From Actinomycetes bacterium (GTDB taxonomy: Bacteria; Actinomycetota; Acidimicrobiia; Acidimicrobiales; Palsa-688): a stretch of 5,077 nucleotides of DNA. The stretch spans positions 1-5,077 of the forward strand of contig JAKBBA010000212.1 in NCBI GenBank assembly GCA_021808665.1, in the 5' to 3' direction. Positions within the stretch are counted from its first letter, which is position 1. Each line of letters opens with the position of its first letter. The notes beneath the pieces are model-generated. The model had not been told where the DNA came from. It saw only the letters and a program-made list of their open reading frames with translations, and made no database searches. The position numbers were made by a program, and so were the translations under genes. Below, in pieces: positions 1 to 5,077 of the stretch.

Positions 1-153
1 CACACCGCAGCAATGGATGTTCTGGCCGCTGGGGGCACCCTGAGCGAAGCGAAGGAGCTGCTGGGCCACGTCTACACCGTGACCACGATGACGTACGCGC
101 ACCCTCGGAAATTTCATCTGACGCGGGTCGGGCTGGTCGGAATGTTGAGGTAG
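1..153 (+). CDS. Tyrosine recombinase/integrase, C-terminal 50 residues (5' end outside window)
   Basis: Frame 1 is open from the first base to a TAG at 151-153. The translation begins HTAAMDVLAAGG and continues with KELLGH and TTMTYAH, which is the end of a phage-integrase/XerC-type catalytic domain. In this family the opening HT directly follows the Arg of the HxxR box, so that Arg lies just outside the window. Visible catalytic positions are the second conserved His (codon 67-69) and, nine residues on, the nucleophilic Tyr (codon 94-96). Only about 18 residues follow the Tyr, an ordinary length for a compact recombinase. The gene has the same orientation as the recombinase starting at 256, 102 nt downstream, so it may be the first recombinase of a tandem set or a flanking remnant. 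Whether the full gene is intact cannot be judged here. Confidence 0.85.
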   Translation, partial: HTAAMDVLAAGGTLSEAKELLGHVYTVTTMTYAHPRKFHLTRVGLVGMLR

Positions 154-225
154 TAGGCCGGGAGCTTGGTTGGTCCACAGGCGCTGACCTGCAGGCTTGC
201 GGGATTCACCCGTCTAATGCATGAT

Positions 226-247
226 CTCTGCTCCTGATGGGAGAGAG
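226..247 (+). promoter_or_regulatory. Hairpin enclosing the Shine-Dalgarno sequence of the 256 recombinase gene
   Basis: CTCT (226-229) plus CTCC (231-234), with G230 bulged, can pair with GGAG (240-243) plus AGAG (244-247). This leaves a five-base loop, TGATG (235-239). Weaker G-U and A-U pairs could extend the stem outward to 223 and 250. The 3' arm is exactly the purine-rich ribosome-binding site, so the folded leader would hide it. The pairing is seen directly in the sequence; a regulatory role, such as keeping recombinase translation low, is inference. Confidence 0.4.
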
Positions 248-248
248 G
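240..248 (+). promoter_or_regulatory. Ribosome-binding site deciding the TTG start at 256
   Basis: The purine run GGAGAGAGG ends 7 nt before the TTG at 256-258. It is the best Shine-Dalgarno match in the leader, so the rare TTG start is preferred over the in-frame GTG at 298 or ATG at 334. The ATG at 334 has only a short GAGG in front of it, at 325-328. Confidence 0.6.
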
Positions 249-255
249 TTGGCTG

Positions 256-1374
256 TTGGCGCGTGGTGAACTCGCAGGTTCTGCACAGTTGGTTCTGGTG
301 TCGGGGGTCGCTCATCTGCGCCCTGAGGACGCCATGTTCGAGGCGATGCTTCGGGGCTGGCGGGCACAGCAGACCGCCCGAGGGTTGAGGGTGGAGACGA
401 TCGAGGCCCGGGAGAAGTTGGTGCGGCGGTTCTCGGCGGAGACGAATGAGTACCCGTGGGGTTGGGGTCCGGCGCATGTGGAGGAGTGGATCGTCTCTTT
501 GATGGCGGAGCGGCATTTGGCGGTTTCGACGATCCGCAGCTACCAGGTGGATCTCCGCCTATTCAGCGAGTACATCATTGATGCCCGCTACGGCTGGTCG
601 GCTGCCTGTGTGGAGGCGTTCGGGCCGGGGGTGCATCCGGTGGCGGTCTTTCACGAGTGGAACACGGTCGCTCATCTCTCAGATTACGAGGGCAGCCCGG
701 AGGCTCGGCCGTTCAGCCGAGAGGAGTTGCAAGCGTTTTTCGATTACGCGGATGATCAGGTGGAGCGGGCGGCGGGCTCTGGGCATAAGGGGGCGTTGAC
801 CGCCTATCGCGACGCCACGTTGTTCAAGGTGATGTACGGGTGGGGTCTGCGCCGCACGGAGTGCTCGAAGTTGGATGTGGTCGACTGGGGTCGTAACCCG
901 GCGGCCCCGGAGTTCGGCCGGTTCGGGATGCTGGCGGTGCGTTACGGCAAGGCGAAGCGGGGTGGCCCGCCGCGTCGGCGTAGCGTGGCTTCGGTGATGG
1001 GCTGGGCTGTCGACGCTGTTGCTGACTACGTGGAGGGCGTCCGGCCCCGTTTCGGTTGTGATGGTCATCCGGCGTTGTGGGTGACCGAGCGGGGCGGGAG
1101 GATCAAGCCGGCGGAGATCAACGCCCGTTTCGTCGCCTACCGCGACGCCCTGGGTCTGCCGACGGCTTTGGTGCCTCACTCGCTGAGACACTCCTATGTG
1201 ACTCATTTGACCGAGGACGGCGCTGACCGGCGTTTCCTCCAGGTCCAGGTGGGACACGAGTGCGATACCTCGACAGCAATTTACACCCATGTGAGTGACG
1301 ATTACATGAACCGGGCGTTGGCCAGGGCGCTTTCTCCGGTTCTGGGCCAGATCGGAGGGACAGGTGACGGCTAG
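256..1374 (+). CDS. Tyrosine recombinase (site-specific integrase), complete, 372 aa
   Basis: This is a tyrosine-family site-specific recombinase, which would cut and rejoin DNA through a 3'-phosphotyrosine intermediate. An N-terminal SAM-like core-binding domain covers about residues 30-135 (FEAMLRGW, STIRSYQ). The catalytic domain covers about 150-365. All expected active-site residues are present: Arg199 in GWGLRRTE, a beta-hairpin Lys (Lys234 in GKAKRGG), His308 and Arg311 in HSLRH, His334 in VGHE and Tyr343 in IYTHV. It should therefore be active. The TTG start is chosen from the ribosome-binding site at 240-248; starts at 298 or 334 would still keep both domains. The gene overlaps the next by 11 nt and lies 102 nt after another recombinase fragment. 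The coding strand is rich in G over C, unlike the third gene of the operon. From memory of the family, close relatives in actinomycetes are commonly found with the same HTH and zinc-ribbon partners. The att sites are unknown. Confidence 0.93.
   Translation: MARGELAGSAQLVLVSGVAHLRPEDAMFEAMLRGWRAQQTARGLRVETIEAREKLVRRFSAETNEYPWGWGPAHVEEWIVSLMAERHLAVSTIRSYQVDLRLFSEYIIDARYGWSAACVEAFGPGVHPVAVFHEWNTVAHLSDYEGSPEARPFSREELQAFFDYADDQVERAAGSGHKGALTAYRDATLFKVMYGWGLRRTECSKLDVVDWGRNPAAPEFGRFGMLAVRYGKAKRGGPPRRRSVASVMGWAVDAVADYVEGVRPRFGCDGHPALWVTERGGRIKPAEINARFVAYRDALGLPTALVPHSLRHSYVTHLTEDGADRRFLQVQVGHECDTSTAIYTHVSDDYMNRALARALSPVLGQIGGTGDG
1354..1358 (+). promoter_or_regulatory. Ribosome-binding site inside the recombinase gene, for the GTG at 1364
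   Basis: GGAGG lies 5 nt before the GTG at 1364-1366 and inside the last codons of the recombinase gene. It supports the GTG start and the 11-nt gene overlap, which suggests co-translation of recombinase and HTH protein. Confidence 0.65.
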
Positions 1375-1693
1375 GAAGCTCGACTACCGGTGGCATCTGC
1401 GACGGGTGATGGCTGAGCGGGACATGTTCTCGACCACCGATCTGTTGGGACCGCTGGCCGAGCGGGGTGTCAGATTGTCGACCAGCCAGGTGTACCGGCT
1501 GGTGGTGGAACGACCCGAACGGCTCAGCGTGAAGATCCTGGTGGCCCTGTTGGACATTCTGGGTTGCACCATGGAGGATCTGATCGAGCCGGTCGCTGCT
1601 GGGCCGGCCAAGAAAGCCAAGGCTGTCGCAGCGGGTGGCGGGATTGGCGAGCTGCGACCCAAACGGGCTCGTATCACCCGCAGCGATTCGTAG
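1364..1693 (+). CDS. XRE/Cro-CI-like helix-turn-helix protein, 109 aa
   Basis: This is a small DNA-binding protein, probably a regulator or accessory factor of the recombinase operon. Residues about 9-78 form a compact helical domain with an XRE-type layout. A helix begins RWHLRRVMAERD and is followed by LLGPLAERGV. The likely recognition helix follows in STSQVYRLV, and a closing helix pair, VKILVALLDILGC-TMEDLIEP, matches the common 'LaaLcdaLgctpaDLie' ending of XRE proteins. The tail (about 80-109) is glycine/alanine- and lysine/arginine-rich, probably disordered, and may add nonspecific DNA contacts. The GTG start at 1364 has a good ribosome-binding site and overlaps the recombinase stop. 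The TAG at 1691-1693 is followed at once by the ATG of the zinc-ribbon gene. Repression of its own operon and recombination directionality (excisionase-like) are both possible; the sequence does not decide. Confidence 0.82.
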   Translation: MTARKLDYRWHLRRVMAERDMFSTTDLLGPLAERGVRLSTSQVYRLVVERPERLSVKILVALLDILGCTMEDLIEPVAAGPAKKAKAVAAGGGIGELRPKRARITRSDS

Positions 1694-4153
1694 ATGGCGG
1701 CATTCTCCCCAGAAGTGCTCGCCGATCCCGGCGCAGTGGTAGTCGCCGCGGTCTGCGAGGTCGACCCGAAGGCCGAGCGTGACAGTGTCGAAGAGGTGGT
1801 CGCCGCGATCGCCGCGGGCCGCTGCGCTAGACGCCGCCTGGCCCAGGCGCTCCTGGAGCGGCCGTCACTGCTCACTGACGGGCGTTCACCGGCCCCACGT
1901 GTTGTGGGGGACTTGCTGGTTGCGCTGAGAACCCTTGGCGTGGCCGTGTCGCCTCCGTGCTGCGCTAAATGCTTCAAGCAGCTCCGCAGCTTTCAGCGTC
2001 GCGGCGAGGACTGGTATTGCGCACCTTGCGGGCGCGCACCCCTTCAGTGCGCGGCGTGCGGGAAACTGCGGGCAGTCGCCTCCCGTGACCGTGACGGCCG
2101 GCCCCGGTGCGGTTCGTGCCCGCCCTATGAGAGCGCAGAGCCCGTCGAGGTTATCGTGGGAGTCGTCGCCGCCGTCGACCCGGCTCTCGACGCCGACACC
2201 ATAACCGCGGCGGTTAAGCGGGTCACTTCCCGGGCCGGGCAGCGCCGGCAGCTGGCCTGGGCGCTCCAGGACCGCCCCGAACTGCTCACCGGGGCCGGGG
2301 CGCAGGCACCCGTGCCGTCAGTGCTGCGCCTCATCGACGTGCTACTCGAGGCGGGCTCGGCGAGCATCGTCGCGCCGGCCTGCCCGCACTGCGGGAGAGT
2401 TGTCAAGCTGTCCAAGCTCAACAACGGGCTGCGTATCTGCCGTGGCTGCGAGGCCCGCTTGCGGGCCGTGCCCTGCGCCCGCTGCGGGACTGTCCGGGAT
2501 CCAGTCACTCGCGACGGCCAGGGCCGGCCGATCTGCCCGAACTGTTTCATGCGCGATCCCGCCAACACCGAGATCTGTGTCCGCTGCGGACGTCGTCGGC
2601 GGGTGAGCGTACGTGGTCTCGACGGTCCGCGCTGCGAGAGTTGCCGTCCGCTCCAAGAGATGACGTGCTCGATCTGTGGCCGCTTAGCGCCCGCGGAGAT
2701 CTCCAAAGCGACCGGCCAGCCGTGGTGCAAGGCCTGCCAGAAGCGTTGGGCTCGCTGCGCCGGCTGCGGCCGATCCAGACCGGTGCGCGGCGGCAGCATC
2801 GACCGGCCGCTGTGCGCTTCTTGCACCCAGCCGGACTCGTCGTTTTGGAAACGCTGCCCGACCTGCGCGGAGGCGACCAAGCTGACCGGCGGCCCGTGCG
2901 CCCGCTGCGATCTCCGCCGACGGCTCACCGACCTGCTCGGCGGTCCCGACGGGACCATCGCTTCGCAGTTGCAGACCCTCTATGAGAACCTGGCCGCAGT
3001 CGAGCTTCCCGCCACGGTGTCGAGCTGGATCGGCCACCACCACACCGCAGCCATCCTCGGCGGTCTCGCCAGAGGCGACCTGCCCATAGCTCACGACACC
3101 CTTGACCGCCTTCGGCCTGCCAAGACCGTCGAGCACCTCCGGGCCGTCCTGGTCGCAACCGGAGCCCTGCCCGACCGTGACGAGCACATGGCCCGCCTCG
3201 AGGCGTGGGTGACTGACACCATCGCGGCACGCCCCGACCCCCACGAGCGCTACCTCCTCGAGCGCTACACCATTTGGCATCTGCTACGACGGCTTCGCCG
3301 AGCGCACAACGGCGAGGCGATCACCTACAACCAGACCACGACCGTCAAAGCACGCCTACGTTCTGCGCTCGAACTGCTGGACTGGCTCGCGGGCCGAGGT
3401 GTAACCCTGGCCTCGGCCGACCAGGGCCACCTCGACGCCTGGCTGGCCGGACAAGGAGCCCCGCGCCGACGCGACGCAGGCACCTTCGTCCGCTGGGCGG
3501 CGTCGCAAAAGCTCACCAGACTCGAGCTTCCCGCCACCCGATGGAACGGTCCCACAGGCACCCTCGACGGCGAGCAACGGTGGGAACAAGCCCGCCGGCT
3601 GCTATCCGACGACACCATCGAGACCACAGACCGCGTCGCGGGACTGCTCGTCCTGCTCTACGCCCAAAAGGTCGCCGCCATCAGCCGACTCACCCTCAGA
3701 CACGTCGAACAGACCGCCCAAGGCGTCTTCATTCGCCTCGGCCAGCGGCCCCTCAGTCTCCCAGAACCCGTCGCCGCCTTACTCGTCGAACTCGTCGCCA
3801 ACCGTCAAGGTCACGCCATCGTCGGGGACAGAGGAACCTCTCCCTGGCTGTTCCCCGGCGGACAGCCCGGCCGGCCCATCAGCGCCAGCCGACTCTCCGA
3901 ACGCCTAAGAAACCTCGGCATCCATCCCAGCACTGCACGATCATCCGCCCTCATGCAACTCTCCGCCGAGCTTCCCGCGGCGGTGATCGCCCGGATGCTC
4001 GGAATGCACATCACCGTCGCCGTGCAATGGCAGCGAGCCGCCAGCGGCGACTGGACCGAATACGCAGCCGACTACAGCCGACGAACCGACAGGCCAGCCC
4101 ACTCCGCCAACGACAGAAAATCAACCAACGTTGATCAAGACAAGACGACCTGA
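1694..4153 (+). CDS. Multi-zinc-ribbon protein with a catalytically decayed tyrosine-recombinase domain, 819 aa
   Basis: The ATG directly abuts the previous stop (TAGATG) and has no clear ribosome-binding site, so translation is probably coupled. A helical domain at about residues 12-81 recurs at about 150-220 (LLERPSLLT versus LQDRPELLT). Eight CxxC...CxxC zinc ribbons follow or interleave: Cys 90/93/109/112, 119/122/139/142, 230/233/249/252, 261/264/281/284, 295/298/314/317, 325/328/345/348, 355/358/374/377 and 388/391/402/405. About 518-610 resembles a core-binding domain and about 627-795 a recombinase catalytic fold (WLFPGG, GRPIS, IARMLGM). The key residues are changed. Lys659 stands where the first Arg belongs, Ser746 where the HxxR His belongs (Arg749 is kept), Met771 replaces the second His, and Trp779/Gln780 occupy the Tyr position. 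Strand cleavage is therefore unlikely. I infer a DNA-binding or scaffolding partner of the 372-aa recombinase. Similar actinobacterial proteins are usually annotated as hypothetical or 'site-specific integrase'. Confidence 0.88.
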   Translation: MAAFSPEVLADPGAVVVAAVCEVDPKAERDSVEEVVAAIAAGRCARRRLAQALLERPSLLTDGRSPAPRVVGDLLVALRTLGVAVSPPCCAKCFKQLRSFQRRGEDWYCAPCGRAPLQCAACGKLRAVASRDRDGRPRCGSCPPYESAEPVEVIVGVVAAVDPALDADTITAAVKRVTSRAGQRRQLAWALQDRPELLTGAGAQAPVPSVLRLIDVLLEAGSASIVAPACPHCGRVVKLSKLNNGLRICRGCEARLRAVPCARCGTVRDPVTRDGQGRPICPNCFMRDPANTEICVRCGRRRRVSVRGLDGPRCESCRPLQEMTCSICGRLAPAEISKATGQPWCKACQKRWARCAGCGRSRPVRGGSIDRPLCASCTQPDSSFWKRCPTCAEATKLTGGPCARCDLRRRLTDLLGGPDGTIASQLQTLYENLAAVELPATVSSWIGHHHTAAILGGLARGDLPIAHDTLDRLRPAKTVEHLRAVLVATGALPDRDEHMARLEAWVTDTIAARPDPHERYLLERYTIWHLLRRLRRAHNGEAITYNQTTTVKARLRSALELLDWLAGRGVTLASADQGHLDAWLAGQGAPRRRDAGTFVRWAASQKLTRLELPATRWNGPTGTLDGEQRWEQARRLLSDDTIETTDRVAGLLVLLYAQKVAAISRLTLRHVEQTAQGVFIRLGQRPLSLPEPVAALLVELVANRQGHAIVGDRGTSPWLFPGGQPGRPISASRLSERLRNLGIHPSTARSSALMQLSAELPAAVIARMLGMHITVAVQWQRAASGDWTEYAADYSRRTDRPAHSANDRKSTNVDQDKTT

Positions 4154-4392
4154 TGGCCGCACTCATGACCAGACCGCTACAGCGCATCGAGAAACTCACA
4201 GCCCAGATCTCGCAATTGACCGCCGAACAGGACTTCGCCGTCTCCCAGGCACGCGCCGCCGGGGCCACCTGGACGGAGATCGCCAACGCCCTCGGTTGCA
4301 GTCCCCAAGCCGCCCACAAGCGCTACCGCTGGGTACGCCACAGCGAACAGACCCGCGAGGTCTGGCACGAACGCCCGCTCCCCATGCAATGA
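4153..4392 (+). CDS. Small helix-turn-helix protein, 79 aa
   Basis: The start overlaps the previous stop by one base (TGATG), a standard coupling arrangement, and no strong ribosome-binding site is visible. A second in-frame ATG at 4165 is possible. Residues about 8-36 look like one long helix (LQRIEKLTAQISQL), perhaps a short coiled coil. Residues about 34-58 form a helix-turn-helix: ARAAGATWTEIANALGCS, then PQAAHKRYRW as the recognition helix. The layout resembles the sigma-70 region 4 or MarR-like HTH seen in many small actinobacterial proteins. It is the last gene of the operon. Tn554 also ends with a small accessory gene (tnpC), but I see no sequence basis for calling this protein TnpC. 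A DNA-binding accessory or regulatory role is inference. Confidence 0.75.
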   Translation: MAALMTRPLQRIEKLTAQISQLTAEQDFAVSQARAAGATWTEIANALGCSPQAAHKRYRWVRHSEQTREVWHERPLPMQ

Positions 4393-4403
4393 ACCCGCTG
4401 TCG

Positions 4404-4454
4404 TCCACAGATTCCACAGTCATCCACCCTTCCCCCCAGACCCCGCATCCACAG
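4404..4454 (+). repeat. Direct repeats of TCCACAG in the right-hand noncoding region
   Basis: TCCACAG occurs at 4404-4410, 4413-4419 and 4448-4454, with a partial copy, TCCACC, at 4423-4428. The first three starts are 9-10 nt apart, about one helical turn. One more copy lies in the left gap at 174-180 in the same orientation. They could be recombinase or HTH binding sites. They also resemble DnaA boxes, with TCGTCCACA (4401-4409) and TGGTCCACA (171-179) each one mismatch from TTGTCCACA. The function is unknown. Confidence 0.4.
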
Positions 4455-4490
4455 CTACTCCTACAGTTCTAATATCTGACTGCCCCATAG

Positions 4491-4904
4491 GCCGTCTACC
4501 CCGACGACGCCATTCAGGCACATCTCGCCTTTCTCGCCCGCCGGCGAGCCCTGCGGCCGAACGAGGAGTACCGAACGCCGACCGACGATGAATGGGAGGA
4601 GTTCCTGGGCCACTTCGAGCGGCGCAAGGTCTCGATCGGCACATGCGGACGCTCGTTCGGCTCCCCCTGCATCCACGAGCACGCCTGCGTCCGATGCTCG
4701 ATGCTCTGGCCCGATCCGTCCCAACAACACCGCTTGGTCGAGATCCGCGACAATCTCATCGCCCGCATCGCAGAGGCACGCACCGAGGGCTGGCTCGGCG
4801 AGATCGAGGGACTCAAAGTAAGCCTTGTCGGTGCCGAAGAGAAGCTCGCGCACATGGAGCGTCGAGTGGTCGACCCCGTTCCGGTCACGTTGCGCCGCAA
4901 CTAA
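4491..4904 (+). pseudogene. Large actinobacterial integrase, C-terminal remnant (5' part missing)
   Basis: The frame from 4491 to the TAA at 4902-4904 encodes 137 residues beginning AVYPDDAIQAHLAFLARRRA, then TPTDDEWEEFLGHFERRK. A four-cysteine cluster follows (C-x7-C-x5-C-x2-C within TCGRSFGSPC...ACVRC, with HEH between). The end is a helical tail with GWLGEIEGLKVSL. I recognise this as the tail of long actinobacterial tyrosine integrases, where AVYP normally follows the catalytic Tyr by about two residues (pattern GYxAVYP). Here the codon just before GCC at 4491 is TAG (4488-4490), and no recombinase-like sequence precedes it in any forward frame. The gene is therefore cut at this point. 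It has no plausible start before the internal ATG at 4701, so it is probably not expressed as a working enzyme. It is unrelated in sequence to the fragment at 1-153, so those two are not halves of one gene. The last residues may be native or altered at the next junction. Confidence 0.82.
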
Positions 4905-4905
4905 G

Positions 4906-5077
4906 AGCCCAACCGACGCCGTCGTCAGTGCGGACGCGAAGTTCAGAGAACACGTCAAAGTCGGCGAAGCTCTGTACTCGGTGCCGTGGGCGTATATCGG
5001 CCGCAGCGTCGACGCCCGCTTGGGGCCGCGGACTGTGGAGGTGTTCGTCGACACCAAGCTGGTCAAGACCCATGTGC
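4906..5077 (+). pseudogene. IS21-family transposase (IstA-like), C-terminal fragment running off the window
   Basis: A frame open through 5077 encodes FREHVKVGEALYSVPWAYIG, then GRSVDAR, TVEVFVD and LVKTHV. This matches the small beta-barrel region downstream of the DDE catalytic core of IS21-type IstA transposases, where 'HvkVg.alYSVPw..iGr.vdaR...vevf....lvktH' is typical. The DDE core should lie upstream, but that space is occupied by the integrase remnant ending at 4904. The transposase is therefore 5'-truncated or recombined at about 4905-4935. The frame has no stop further upstream, but the sequence there is the integrase remnant read in another frame. The 3' end and any IstB gene lie outside the window. 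It has the same orientation as all other genes here. Confidence 0.78.

Noticed and set aside
213..218. TCTAAT as a -10 promoter element for the operon
   Set aside because: No acceptable -35 hexamer is found 16-18 nt upstream; the nearest TTG-type hexamer (197-202) is only about 10-12 nt away. The operon promoter may lie upstream of the window or be of another type.
679..1290. Reverse-strand open frame (203 codons) opposite the recombinase gene
   Set aside because: It lies opposite conserved catalytic-domain codons of the 372-aa recombinase and shows no family features of its own.
2125..2958. Long reverse-strand open frame (277 codons) opposite the zinc-ribbon region
   Set aside because: It mirrors the G/C-rich third positions of the + strand gene, is rich in Ser/Arg/Pro with no recognisable domain, and the + strand frame has clear zinc ribbons throughout.
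3274..4134. Second + strand open frame (286 codons) inside the 819-aa gene
   Set aside because: The translation is extremely Arg/Pro/His-rich with no domain, as expected from a shifted frame of a high-GC gene. The main frame carries the recombinase-like fold.
4398..4410. CTGT/ACAG inverted repeat just after the last operon gene as a terminator
   Set aside because: The stem is only 4 bp with a 5-nt loop and no following T-run. It overlaps the TCCACAG repeats and is no stronger than chance.
4401..4454. DnaA-box cluster / replication origin
   Set aside because: Matches to TTGTCCACA or TTATCCACA are imperfect, there are only a few, there is no AT-rich unwinding region, and no replication initiator gene is nearby.
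4404..4454. CRISPR-like array
   Set aside because: The repeated unit is only 7 nt, spacing is 9-25 nt and irregular, and no Cas gene is present.
1..4904. The fragments at 1-153 and 4491-4904 as two halves of a single interrupted integrase
   Set aside because: The first fragment has its own catalytic Tyr, C-terminal tail and stop codon, while the second continues from just after a Tyr position with a different family-specific tail. They belong to different integrase families.
4461..5066. Reverse-strand open frame (201 codons) across the integrase and IS21 remnants
   Set aside because: The + strand carries two recognisable protein families over the same bases in different frames. The reverse frame has no recognisable domain and is probably an out-of-frame shadow.

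Overview
The window is high-GC DNA with the codon use of an actinomycete (third positions almost always G or C, GTG and TTG starts, arginine- and alanine-rich products). No marker identifies the genus. It reads as accessory, mobile-element DNA: every recognisable gene is a recombinase, a recombinase relative, a transposase, or a small DNA-binding protein encoded with them. No metabolic, tRNA or rRNA gene is present.

Layout, all on the + strand. (1) 1-153: the last 50 codons of a tyrosine recombinase whose start lies outside the window; the catalytic His and Tyr are present. (2) 154-255: a short gap holding an RNA hairpin that would bury the ribosome-binding site of the next gene. (3) 256-4392: an intact, tightly packed four-gene operon. 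It encodes a complete tyrosine recombinase (372 aa), an XRE-like helix-turn-helix protein (109 aa, overlapping it by 11 nt), an 819-aa protein with eight four-cysteine zinc ribbons fused to a tyrosine-recombinase fold that has lost most catalytic residues, and a 79-aa helix-turn-helix protein (1-nt overlap). (4) 4393-4490: noncoding, with copies of TCCACAG. (5) 4491-4904: the 3' end of a different, large actinobacterial integrase gene, beginning abruptly about two codons after where its catalytic tyrosine codon should lie. (6) About 4906-5077: the C-terminal part of an IS21-family transposase (IstA), running off the window.

The simplest model is that the operon, probably with the recombinase that ends at 153, is a mobile unit related in logic to Tn554 (TnpABC) and RIT (recombinase-in-trio) elements. 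Its right boundary would be near 4490, inside the older integrase gene. In that model the 372-aa enzyme does strand exchange, the zinc-ribbon protein is a DNA-binding or architectural partner, and the two small HTH proteins regulate or help target it. The left boundary and any target duplication are not visible, so mobility and element limits are inference. The most notable items are the catalytically decayed zinc-ribbon recombinase with its modular internal duplications, the junction inside another integrase's active-site region, and the hairpin over the recombinase ribosome-binding site.
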